Below are positions 11,425-21,236 of a stretch of 64,000 bases of DNA, piece by piece. This stretch comes from Malus domestica (Eukaryota > Streptophyta > Magnoliopsida > Rosales > Rosaceae), in NCBI RefSeq assembly GCF_042453785.1, contig NC_091677.1:29265501-29329500 (forward strand), in the 5' to 3' direction. A model generated the notes under the pieces. It saw only the letters and a program-made list of their open reading frames with translations, did not search any database and was not told the DNA's origin. How positions within the stretch are numbered: position 1 is the stretch's first letter; every line of letters starts with the position of its first letter. The position numbers and the translations under genes are program-made.

Positions 11425-11615
11425 TCATCTACCAACTCTATTGATATCTGATCCAGACGAAGATGATGTAGAAGATAAAGCATTTTTCATGTCTTCAAAA
11501 GCAGGGTGTCCCTGCCCTCCAGTGTTCCACTGATAACCCGACCACATCGGAGTTGTTCTAATTTTATGCAGCAAGTTTAGATGCATTCCTTCCTTTTGAG
11601 ACTGATTGCCATCAA
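11425..11615 (-). pseudogene. L-type lectin receptor kinase, 3' end (separated by transposon)
   Basis: The minus strand codes for the C-terminal tail of a lectin receptor-like kinase: a Gly-rich stretch, MWSGYQ, HPAFEDMKNALSS and the final NRVGR before the stop at 11425. This matches the usual tail of the LecRK VII-type group (WS...HP(T/A)F...SLS...GR). The rest of the kinase lies at 15475-16722 beyond the copia insertion. Even if the insertion and one duplicated TGCCA are ignored, the two sides are out of frame by one base, so the gene carries a second lesion at or near this point. Confidence 0.8.
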
Positions 11616-11620
11616 TGCCA
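11616..11620. repeat. Target-site duplication TGCCA, left
   Basis: TGCCA directly before the left LTR is repeated exactly at 15470-15474 after the right LTR. This shows a bona fide integration event inside the receptor-kinase gene. Confidence 0.93.
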
Positions 11621-12115
11621 TGTTGGGAAAAATTTAGAGTACACAACTCTAACACAAGTGTTGGATAGACAACACAAGTAAACAAATTACTTGTATTACA
11701 CTCACAAAATATTACAACACTCACAAGGACACAACTTTAGAAGCAATGACACTCACACTTTCTAAAGACAAACTCTACATCACTCACACTCCTACAAGAC
11801 TATTCTTGCTTCTCACTCTCACTTGGTTGCCTACTACTACTTCTTGATTTCTTGATTACTTAGCAACACACACACACACACACCTATGGTTTTGCTGACT
11901 ACAATTGCCCACCGCCTTTGAGCTTTGCATGGCAGCCACACAATTGTACAAGCTGCTAGAACTTTCTAGCACATGATTATACACACACACCCATCGACTT
12001 AATAGGATAATGCTAGAATTATCTAGCATATTGACATGCCTACATGCTGCACCGACTTTGGTGCTAGAATTTTCTGGATTTGTGTGGAATAGGCTGGGGT
12101 TGGGCTCTTTTAACA
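11621..12115 (-). repeat. 3' LTR of the copia element
   Basis: 495 bp, begins TGTTGGGAAAAATTTAGAGT and ends CTCTTTTAACA on the plus strand. It contains a (CA)n microsatellite near 11866-11882. Short open frames across it (such as the minus frame that runs into the kinase tail) are only LTR translation. Confidence 0.93.
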
Positions 12116-12124
12116 CTCCCCCTT
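12116..12124 (-). other. Polypurine tract of the copia element
   Basis: On the minus strand AAGGGGGAG abuts the 3' LTR. This is the usual site that primes plus-strand DNA synthesis. Confidence 0.85.
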
Positions 12125-12154
12125 AACACCAGCTTATTCTTTCCTCCATACCGA

Positions 12155-13899
12155 ATTGATAACGCTTTACCTCCCTTGGCTTTGGCACTAGATTCCAAGT
12201 TTGATATTGCTCCAGTACAGTGACTTCTTCTCCCAACTTTGAGCCACTTAGGTTCAATTGCTTCTTCTTCTATGGTTGCATTGACATATTTAGGATTTGG
12301 CTTCCGAATTCTTGTTGACCTTCTTAGTTGTGATTGTGGAGTTGATACTTCCACTTCATTAGGTCTATCTTCTTCTGGTTATTGATATACGCCAGCTTGC
12401 CAAGGGTTTTGGGGCACTGCTTGCTCAACACCTTAACCATCAAGTGAATCCTCATACTCATCTGGTCTCGACTGAATTTGAACAATTTGCTCCCCCATCT
12501 TTTGCTGCAACTTATCTTCTATCTCTCTCGAATTAGGCAACGCCTCTTTTTCTGAGGACAACCAAGAAGATGCTTCATCAAACACCACATCTCGTGATGT
12601 GTAACACCTTCCAGTTGTAGGATCACAACATTTCCACCCTTTTCTTTGGCTGTCGTATCCCACAAAGATACATCAGATTGCCTTATTGTCGAACTTGCTA
12701 CGTAAATGACTTGGAACAAATACATAGCACACACAGCCAAATACTCAAAAGTAACTAACTGTAGGTTTCATATCCCATAGTTTCTCAAAGGGTAACACAA
12801 ATTCTAACCTTGGTTGACGAAGCCTATTGATCACATGAGCTGCAGTTCTCATAGCTTCGGCCCAAAACATTCCTAGTACATTCTTGGCATAGAGCATACT
12901 TCGACATATCTCTGCAAGATGTCAATTCTTTATTTCTTTCCGCTATGCCATTTTGTTGTGGCGTGTTAGCACATGTGAACTGGTGACGTATTCTACATTC
13001 TCGTAGATACTAGGAAAACTCATTCGAGGTATATTCTCCTCCATTATACGTGCGTATGCACGGATCTTCTTTCCCACTTCTCCTTCAACTATCTCTTTAA
13101 ACTCTATAAATTTTAAAAATGTTTCATATTTTTCTTTCATAAAGAAAACCCACACATACCTGGAGAAGTCATCAATGAACGTCACCATGTACCGCATCCC
13201 ACTTATCGATGGTTGCTTGACGGGCCCGAACACATCGGAATGAACCAACTCCAATGGCTTTTTCACTTTAAACTTCGACTCTTCGTATGGTAGTTGATGT
13301 GTTTTACCATACTAGCATCCTGCACAAACCGTGTCTGTTCTCACGTTAAGCTAAGGTAGCCCCTTAAGCATTGACGTCTTCATCATCACATTTAGCTTGT
13401 GATAGCTAACGTGACCCAATCTCATATGCCATAAATCTGATGTTTCATTCTTCCTTATCTTGTCTACGTATGCAGTTTCTGCTGACATTACATAGATTGA
13501 CTGCAATTGCCGTCCCTCTATTGTTGGCGTCCCTAAGATCTTAAGGTGTCGATACACCTTCACATCTCGTGGACCAAACAAGACATAATTTCCCAATGAG
13601 GTCAGTTATGGCACTGAAAGCAGATTTTTCTTCATACCTGGAACATGGTAGTCATCTTGAAGCAGCACATGATTAGTGTTGTATCGGGGCTCAATTACTG
13701 TCTTACCGATGTGAGTAATCGGTAGCCTCGAGTCGTTGGCCGCCACCACTAAGTGGCCTCCTTTGTACTTAGTCAGACTTTGTAACTTTTTCTCATCACC
13801 TGTCATATGGTTTGAGCAGCCTGAATCCACGATCCAATCATTCTGGTAGTCAATAGACTCTGAACTCGCTGCCGTAAGAGCTGACTCTCGCTTCTTCAT
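12155..13899 (-). pseudogene. Copia pol remnant: protease, integrase, start of RT
   Basis: Read on the minus strand in order: protease motif WIVDSGCSNHMTG (about 13830-13790); GAG-pre-integrase block [14 protein letters not shown] (about 13430-13380); integrase core with HSDVFGP and [14 protein letters not shown] (about 13240-13130); integrase tail with GYDSQRKGWKCCDP (about 12660) and RRSTRIRKPNPKY (about 12310); then only the first ~20 residues of reverse transcriptase. Several stops and frameshifts separate the pieces (near 13600, 13350, 12930, 12740, 12430 and 12370). The junction with the 3' end lies around 12150-12165. This is a dead, deleted polyprotein gene. Confidence 0.9.
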
Positions 13900-13920
13900 A
13901 GCAACGGATGCTTCAATGTC

Positions 13921-14850
13921 TCATTCTTCCTCCAGGGCTAGAGACGCAACAACGTCCCAGTCATCTTCACTTTTCTTCTCTGAGTTAGCAACATTACTTT
14001 CTGCAAGCCTTTTGAATCTGTAATCCTTCGCCATGTGGCCCTTCTTTCCACAATTGTAACACTTGCCCTCAAACTTTTTCTTATTTTGGGACTGACCATG
14101 GTTGTCGTGATACTTCGGAGCTCCCCTTGGCCGAGAACTCCCTCCTCTTTGATGACCTTTCACCTTGTCACCATTTGTTTTAGATTCACCATCAGCACGC
14201 TGCTTGAAGCTGCCTTTACTTTTGGTGTAGAACGCTTCCTCTTCACCTCTTAACAAGACCCCTCCCATTTGCTTTGCCAAAGCTTCTTGATCGGTAAGCA
14301 AATTCTCAGACTCAACAAGTGATGGTTGGGTCGCCCATCCTTGTATAGCGTCAACAAAGCCTCGATATTCAGGTCTCAATCCATGGATAATTATTCTTTT
14401 TATCCTAAATTCTACAATGGCAGCACTAGGATCTAATTCAGAAATTTCACGACAAATAGACTTTACCTTGTGGAAATATTTGGCAATCGTCATGTCTCGT
14501 TGGGCCACCGATAATAACTCGTTCTCGAGAAACTGCAGTCTTGTATCGTTCCTCTTTGAAAAAAGTGTGACGAAGGTGTCTCAAGCTCATTTTGATGTCT
14601 TGGCCTTCCGTATGTGCTCCAACATGTCATCTTCAATTATGGTTTTTAAGGCAAACATGGCCTTACCTGCCTTGATCTTCCATTTCCTCAAAATGCCTCT
14701 AGTGTCTTCTTTCGGCTGCGTAACTTCATTACCGCTGACGACATCCCAAAGATCTTGGCCTTGTAGGTAAGACTCCATACACGTTGCCCATGTGTTGTGA
14801 TTTTTCTTATTCAACTTCTTGATTCCTCCAACAACTTGAAGTTCTCCCAT
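13921..14850 (-). pseudogene. Copia gag remnant with damaged zinc knuckle
   Basis: The gag frame starts with MGELQVVGG at 14850 and runs to a stop at 14587. It continues after a frame change through a UBN2/retrotran-gag region (YFHKVKSICREISEL) to 13921. The nucleocapsid motif reads CYNCGKKGHMAKDY. The last cysteine of CX2CX4HX4C has become tyrosine, explained by one TGC to TAC change. Together with the frameshift and stops, this gag is non-functional as it stands. Confidence 0.88.
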
Positions 14851-14960
14851 CGTGTCAGCAGAACTTCGATAAGCCGAACAAGATTGACGAATAATCTTGC
14901 GAAGTACTAAACTTCTCATGATTCTCAAAAGCTTCACTAGAGACGGTCCCTGATCGTACC

Positions 14961-14972
14961 GCTCTGATACCA
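14961..14972 (-). other. Primer-binding site of the copia element
   Basis: On the minus strand TGGTATCAGAGC lies two bases from the end of the 5' LTR. This is complementary to the 3' end of plant initiator tRNA-Met, the standard primer of copia elements. Confidence 0.92.
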
Positions 14973-14974
14973 AT

Positions 14975-15469
14975 TGTTGGGAAAAATTTAGAGTACACAA
15001 CTCTAACACAAGTGTTGGAGAGATAACACAAGTAAACAAATTACTTGTATTACTCTCACAAAATATTACAACACTCACAAGGACACAACTTTAGAAACAA
15101 TGACACTCACCTTTCTAAAGATAACTCTACATCACTCACACTCCTACAAGACTATTCTTGCTTCTCACTCTCACTTGGTTGCCTACTACTACTTCTTGAT
15201 TTCTTGATTACTTAGCAACACACACACACACACACATCTATGGTTTTGCCTACTACAATTGCCCACCGCCTTTGGGCTTTGCATGGCAGCCACACAATTG
15301 TACAAGCTGCTAGAACTTTCTAGCACATGATTATACACACACACCCACCAACTTAATAGGATAATGCTAGAATTATCTAGCATATTGACATGCATGCATG
15401 CTGCACCGACTTTGGTGCTAGAATTTTCTGGATTTGTGTGGAATGGGCTAAAGTTGGGCTCTTTTAACA
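14975..15469 (-). repeat. 5' LTR of the copia element
   Basis: 495 bp, TG...CA, matching 11621-12115 apart from about 16 substitutions and short gaps. It is followed by the second TGCCA (15470-15474). Confidence 0.93.
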
Positions 15470-15474
15470 TGCCA

Positions 15475-16722
15475 TTCATCGTCGGTTGCTCCTTCAAGCA
15501 CCTTCATAACTTGCGTAATTGTTGGCTTCCCATTAGCTTCTGGATATGCACACAACAAACCCAAATGAAGAAACTTCTCAACTTTCTCCATGCTATATTC
15601 GCCTTTCACCTTGAGCCGCTCATCAATTGCAAAGTTCAACTTTCCCCTCTCTATTAGTCTCCATACCCAATCAACCAACCCCGGCTCCCTGCCTCTATCG
15701 GTCTCCATCTATACACCAACTCTAGTACCCTATCCCAAAACCAAACATATCAATCTCAACTGAGGCTCTTCCTGTTCGAACCACTTTTGGCGCCATGTAC
15801 CCTGCTGTCCCAACCACTTGTGCCGTGCCAGTTATTTCCCCATGTTGGTGCATTTGGACCAATCTGAAATCCCCTAACCTAGCATTCATATCCTTATCAG
15901 GTAGCACATTGCTTGCTTTGATATCTCTATGCAAAAACTTAGCTTCCCAACCCACATGCAAATACAATTCAACACCTTAATTCTCTCTTCCCAACTCAAC
16001 AAGTTTCTCTATTTGCACACAAATATCCTCTTATCCAATATACCATTTTCCATGTAATCATAAACCGTGATTAGACTGCGTTTCTCTTTTTTGCACCAAC
16101 CTCTCAGTCCTACCAAATTCCTATGCTTCAATCTTCCCAAGCTTGAAACCTCGGCGACGAACTCTTTCAACCCATGTTCCCTTTCATGTGAGATTCTTTT
16201 AAGTGTTACTTCTCCTCCTCCTAATACCCTTTATACATTTTCCCATGTCTTCCATTCCCGATCACTTTCTTTTCGGAAAATCCCTCTTTTCGCAGCACGT
16301 ATCTCTTTGTAATCTATCAGTTGAGGCCAGTACTCCAATTCCTAGTCTTCAACTTTCTCTACATCCTCATCTCCTTTCCTCTCCTTCCTTCTTTTCCTCC
16401 TCACCAAAATAAAAAAACACCAAACCCACGCACCAAGCAACCAAAAACCCAGCAACACTAACCCCCATGACGAACCCTTTTGATCTAAAAATAGACTTTT
16501 CTCCGACACCACAAAGGAAGGTAAATTATGAGTCACCAAAGCGTCGCCGATGGAAAAATTAGAATTGCTAAAGCTCCAATCCAGTATCATATGGCTCTGA
16601 GCCAATGCTCCAGTTTCCGCGCAAAACCCCAAGTACATTTCATCCAAAAGCACCCCGGACAGATCTACCACCTCACTTATCAGTGGCCTCTTCAAACTTG
16701 AAAGTTGTGGTCATGGCCACTA
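15475..16722 (-). pseudogene. L-type lectin receptor kinase, lectin end to kinase domain
   Basis: Read from 16722 downward: the last third of a legume-type lectin domain (DEMYLGFCAETG, WSFSNSNFSIGDAL), a transmembrane segment (WGLVLLGFWLLGAWVWCFF, about 16460-16400), then a basic stretch and a Ser/Thr kinase. The kinase pieces are split over frames: a glycine loop as IGNGRHGKMYKG near 16240, HRDIKASN near 15920, and subdomains X-XI near 15680-15500. Lesions include DFR instead of DFG, APK instead of APE, and several frame changes and stops. The N-terminal signal peptide and most of the lectin domain are absent; similarity stops near 16722, just short of a MITE-like block. Intact relatives are plasma-membrane receptors with an extracellular lectin domain. 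This copy is a pseudogene that was then split by the copia element. Confidence 0.88.
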
Positions 16723-16782
16723 TTTTAAGCGGGGCATATTAAATTGGGATTTTAAGGGATTTTAATTCTTTTAATGAATCTA

Positions 16783-17149
16783 GGGGTATTCAATTAGGAT
16801 TTTAAATGATTCTCTGAAATTTAAGGTGTATTCAATTAGAATTTTAAGATAGTCCTTAAAAATCTGGATGTATTCAATTAGGATTTTAAAGAAGTTTATA
16901 ACATTCCAGGTGTATTCAATTAAAAACTGATTTTAAAGAATTTGAGAAAGTTGAGGAATTAGAGGGAATTGGAGAGATTTTGTAGTGTATTTTAAGCATT
17001 CACAAATCTCACATCTTCCGATGAGATTTTGAGGGAATTGAATCAAAATTTTATATGAAATCTCTACAAATCAATTAAACTACATAAAAATCCATGGATT
17101 TATAAATCCATTAAAGTCTCTCAAATTCTCAATTGAATAACACCCCCCT
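16783..17149. mobile_element. MITE-like block with repeated GTATTCAATTA ends
   Basis: The block starts ggggtattcaattaggatt and ends ttgaataacacccccc, an inverted match of the same end. The left-end motif gtattcaatta recurs near 16830, 16870 and 16911, so four end-like copies are stacked. It lies beside the truncated 5' side of the receptor-kinase pseudogene. No transposase. The exact border and target duplication are unclear. Confidence 0.55.
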
Positions 17150-17454
17150 AAGTCTTGTGTAGGATATTTGACTTCATAATTAATGGAACTTTCACGAAAA
17201 GAATTTGAGTCAAGTTTATTTTAATCTAAAATCATGCTATAACTATTTAATGAATAAAAATTAAATATTAATGAAAAATCCTTAAACTTTAATAAAAATG
17301 ACAAAAGAACTTAAATTTTAATGAAAATGACACAATTTTAATATAAAAATTTTTAAAATGACACGCAGGACAAATGCGTCCATCACAGACAATGTTTATA
17401 AAACTAAACGCTATTTATGAAACTGAACAATACTACACTATTTATTGGTTTAGT

Positions 17455-17920
17455 TTCATAAATAGTGCCTAGTTCTTGGTCCACTTTCATAAATAGTGTC
17501 TAGTTCATACTTATGTTTCATAAATAGTGCCTAGTTATTGGGTCCAATTTCATAAATTGTGTGTAATAGTTAGTACAATTTCATAAATAGTGTCTCTTTC
17601 TTAGTTCAGTTTCATAATGCGTGCCTAGTTATCGATCCACTTTCATAAATAGTGCCTAGTTTTTTGTCATGTTTTATAAATAGTGTCTAGTTCTTGGTCC
17701 AGTTTCATAAATAGTGTGTGGTCCAGTTTCATAAATAGTCTCCACCTATTGGTTTAGTTTTAGTGCCTATTCTTGATTTTGTTTCATAAATAGTGTCTAC
17801 TTATTAGTCAAGTTTCATGAATAATGTCTACTTATTGGTCTAATTTCATAAATAGTGTCTACTTATTAGTCAAGTTTTATAAATAATGTCTACTTCTTGG
17901 TTCAGCTTCATAAGGTTTGA
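17455..17920. repeat. Minisatellite, about 31-bp unit, about 15 copies
   Basis: The core unit is TTTCATAAATAGTGTCTA followed by a variable gtt/ctt(a)ttggtcca part. Units vary in both sequence and length (24 to 34 bp) and two lack part of the core. Just before the array, near 17395-17430, a single unit occurs inverted (gctatttatgaaac). No conserved spacers and no open frame run through it. Confidence 0.85.
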
Positions 17921-18303
17921 AACTTATATCCTTTTTTGTCTGTAAAAGCACCCATTGCGCTGAAAACAATAAACCCAGAAGTGATCGTTTAGATAAAAAC
18001 CTTGAGAAGATTTTGTTCTCAGTAATTATATTTAAAAAGTTGTTTTCAATTACCAAATTAAAATTAAGAAAACTAATGAAAATAGCTTGAAAACTTTGAG
18101 TTTTAATGATAAGGACAAAATAAAGGGTAAAGTGAATAGTACCAGGTTTGACTTTTTAATGTAAAAATGTGGTTTTTCGTTAAAGTAAACAGTATCGCGC
18201 GCTTTTCGTTAAAACGCCCATTAAAATTCCCTCAGATTTTGAGCATACCCACAATAATAAATGTAGCTCTCCATCCAATTTTTTGAGCTTGGGTGTCATC
18301 TTG

Positions 18304-18473
18304 GAGAAATTTTTCATTGTGCCTGTAATACAAGTGGTACATCACATGTTATTATGTAAGTGGTGGGATATTTTACTTTTTGTGTTATTAATTTTTTAAC
18401 ACAAAAATCTCACCACTTGTATAGAGACACGTGGTGTACTACCTAGTGTTTCGAGCATATTGAAAAATCTCTT
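18304..18473. mobile_element. Palindromic MITE with 9-bp flanks
   Basis: 170 bp with inverted ends (GAGAAATTTTTCATTGTGCC against GAGATTTTTCAATATGC on the other strand) and further pairing inside (acaagtggt...accacttgt). It is flanked by GTCATCTTG (18295-18303) and GTTATCTTG (18474-18482), 8 of 9 identical. A 9-bp duplication fits a Mutator-type MITE. A half-copy appears near 20249-20300. Confidence 0.65.
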
Positions 18474-18898
18474 GTTATCTTGACTACTATTGGGAAACAA
18501 TACCACAAAAATAAAACTGGGGAATGTAATTCAATTTGAAGTTTTTTTTCTTATTCTAAGGAGAAAAAAAACCCCTCTTAACGTAGCTGACAATGGGAGA
18601 AAAGAGGGGAGTTGGGGGACGCGCCAGCACAAGTTGGGTTTTTTGTGTCTTTTTTTTTTTAATTCTTTTGTCATTGTTATTAAATAAAGTTAGTAGATAA
18701 TTTTTTATTAAAATAGAAAGATTTGAAGTCTTTTTCATTAGTTTTTCTATTTTTTAATCATATGTACAAATGCATCCTAAGGTATTAATTCAACAATGTA
18801 AAAGAAAGTAAAATAAATAAAATTAAGGGAAGATTTATTTTCCTCCACTGTTAGATTAAGATCGAACAATAAGTAACCATAAATTTCTTAGACTTTAA

Positions 18899-19817
18899 GA
18901 GCAAGTCTACTCTTTTAGGAGGGCAAAGGCAAGGCAAGGACAATGACATATAAGTTGCCTTTACTATTCATTCTAAATAGTAGTTACCTTTGTACAATTC
19001 CACTTGTTTAGAAAAGGCAATGACAAGAGCAATTACTATTCACAAATATATTTTTTTATTTTTTATGCTATTTTATTTTTTTATGTTTTGCTAAAGTGTG
19101 AACTTTATAAGTAGAATCTCTTGAAAATAAAATGATTGTCTAATTCCAATAAAGGTCAAACTAATTATAACATGTTAAATTATTAATCACATTTTGTTGC
19201 ACCCTCATCTCATTTTCCGTGCTCAAGTCATGAGTAGCACACACCCAGCCCTCAAGCAAAGCAACGTCTTTTGCAATCGACCAAATTGCCGTCTCACCCA
19301 TTTTTTTGGTAAAAAAAAAATTTAGAAAGTGGAAAACAAATAGAGAAGATGTAGTAAAAATGAATAGAGTTGTGAGGGGAAAATGAAAAAGATGGTTGAA
19401 TATTTTTACCGTTGGATTAATCCTGATCGTTGATTTTCAAACTGTTTTGCAATCAAATACACCAGATTGTGTCATGTGACACAATAGTAGAATTTTTTAA
19501 TTTTTTAATTTGGAAATCCAATAGTCCAGAACAACAAACTGTTGGAAATCCAACGACTGTTGCATAAGGAATAAGGAGCTGTTAGGCTCTGTGGTTCGCA
19601 CATGGGATGCCCACTCGGTCTGCATGGTGACGTCAGCGCTGACGTCACCATTGCCAGCGGGCTGAAGGCCTGGTAGTTGTTAGTTGGGCAGTCTAACGGG
19701 CTTGCCGGAGCCCACTAATTGCCTCCTTCATTTTGGGCTGGTGGGGAGCTACTTTTGTGGGATTAGGAGCAATTAAACCTAATTGTTTGGGCATTTTGAG
19801 CACCGGTGGACTTGCTC
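18899..19817. mobile_element. MITE with GAGCAAGTCYAC ends and TAA duplication
   Basis: The left end GAGCAAGTCTAC and right end (other strand) GAGCAAGTCCAC are flanked by TAA on both sides (18896-18898, 19818-19820). The length is 919 bp and no transposase is encoded. Terminal bases and the TWA target suggest a PIF/Harbinger relative of 4281-4859 and 62702-63282. It carries the palindrome at 19624-19651. Confidence 0.8.
19624..19651. other. 28-bp perfect palindrome with two TGACGTCA sites
   Basis: The half-site ATGGTGACGTCAGC is followed directly by its exact inverse complement. Each arm holds TGACGTCA, the classic bZIP (CRE/TGA-type) binding core. It can form a hairpin in single-stranded form. 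It lies inside a MITE, so it may be a structural part of the element rather than a regulatory site of a nearby gene. Confidence 0.85.
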
Positions 19818-19820
19818 TAA

Positions 19821-21236
19821 GATCTAGAAGAAAGGGATTGCTCAAAAGATATTAGTCCATTACTTTTCCTTGATGATGTTAACCTGAAAATCGATTCTTG
19901 TTTTGGTTTTATTGGCTGTATTAATAACTAAACTACTTATTTATAATAAAATTGAAAAAAATAAACTAAAACAAAATTAAATTAACGAGAAGTCAAAATA
20001 GGATGAGATCAGAATCGGATTTCTAGAAAAGACGGAGCAAGTGTTTAATTTGGTGTCAAATAATTGGACGGTGTGGTCGTGGTTGATAGCGGCCGCCTTC
20101 AACTTTGGTTAAAATATATTTGAAGGTGACCTTGTTGACTTTCATGCCAAATTTGACGGCTCCCAAAGAAAAACCAACCAAGTTGTGTGCTTAATGTCAA
20201 TTTTGTATTAGTTAATTTAGCTTTTACTTTTAGACCGTGTTTGGGAGAAATTTTTAGTTGTAACGGAAACACAAATAGTACGCCACGCGTTTTAATGGGA
20301 ATAGTGGGAAATTTTATTTTTTAAGTTATTAACATTTTATCATATATTCCGTCAATTGAGTTAAATGACGTGTTAGTTTCGTTGATGTGGTGGGAGCTCT
20401 TCAGTTTCTTTGCCCGTTTTCACATTAATGTCAACGAAACTACGCTATCTATCAACTCAGTTGACAAAACGAGGATAACGTCCGACATGGAGGTGAGGTA
20501 AAGTTGGACATGGTGGATGAGCAGAGATTGGATAAGGTCGCACAAAACAGAATGTAGAGGATAAAATGAGATTTCGTGTACAATACATGGGACAACGCTT
20601 AAAATAAGCCTAATTTTTTCGTCAAAAATTAAATCGATGAATATGCCCTTTTTTCGGTGCTCAGTCTACTGTATTCATAGTCGCTGAACACACTAAACTG
20701 TCAAAAACACTTCAGATTTCTTATTTCCTTGTTCTAAAACATGTTATAAACCCTTCGTTCATATATGTTTTCATACGAGTAGCGAACGTGGACATCATTC
20801 TTCAGAAGTTCTAGTCGAGCATTCAACCAGTGCTCATCCTATTCTCAAGAACAGCAAAAATTTGCATACATTGCAACAAACCGAATAAAATGGAGACATT
20901 AATTTACAGTGGCAATAATTTTTTTTCAACTGTATGTATGATGAATAAATTTGGTGCAGACAACAATAGATTCATCCTAACATGGCTTCGAGAGGGACTC
21001 GGACTTAAATACGGGTTAGTATACATAGAGTATGTTCTAATGAAAAATCTACTTCAAAATTGGCCATCTGATGTTTCATTTACCAACAGGTAAAATAGTA
21101 TGGGACTGAAGAAAGTACTCACTGTACAGGGAAGAGCGTCTCTCTCTGTGTTGTGTATGTGTGGTATGACGACGTCATGGGGTTCCAGGAATCCAGCTCC
21201 AAGAAGACCATGAGTAGAAATGTGTAATTTCATAGC
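19821..21236. other. Intergenic region, with 3' end of the CDK-like kinase
   Basis: AT-rich, no gene recognised. The last 100-200 bases on the right should hold the 3' UTR of the minus-strand kinase. The 87-residue plus frame at 20830-21093 shows no known domain. Confidence 0.4.

Larger units (their letters stand above)
11621..15469 (-). mobile_element. Ty1/copia LTR retrotransposon, internally deleted
   Basis: Two LTRs of 495 bp with TG...CA ends flank 2.86 kb of internal sequence, and a 5-bp TGCCA duplication brackets the whole. The element lies on the minus strand. Its 5' LTR (14975-15469) is followed by a primer site for initiator tRNA-Met, and its 3' LTR (11621-12115) is preceded by a purine tract. 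The internal part encodes gag, protease and integrase in copia order. It then breaks off shortly after the N-terminal motif of reverse transcriptase (QTWNLVPKPR, in another frame near 12170-12210). The catalytic RT and RNase H are missing, so it cannot move alone. By eye the LTRs differ at about 16 substitutions plus small gaps, roughly 3 percent. Confidence 0.95.

Noticed and set aside
11425-11724. 99-codon frame taken as one small gene
   Set aside because: Its first 34 residues are LTR translation; only the rest is the receptor-kinase tail.
17455-17920. Array could be mistaken for CRISPR
   Set aside because: Units are adjacent and degenerate with no unique spacers, and the genome is a plant.
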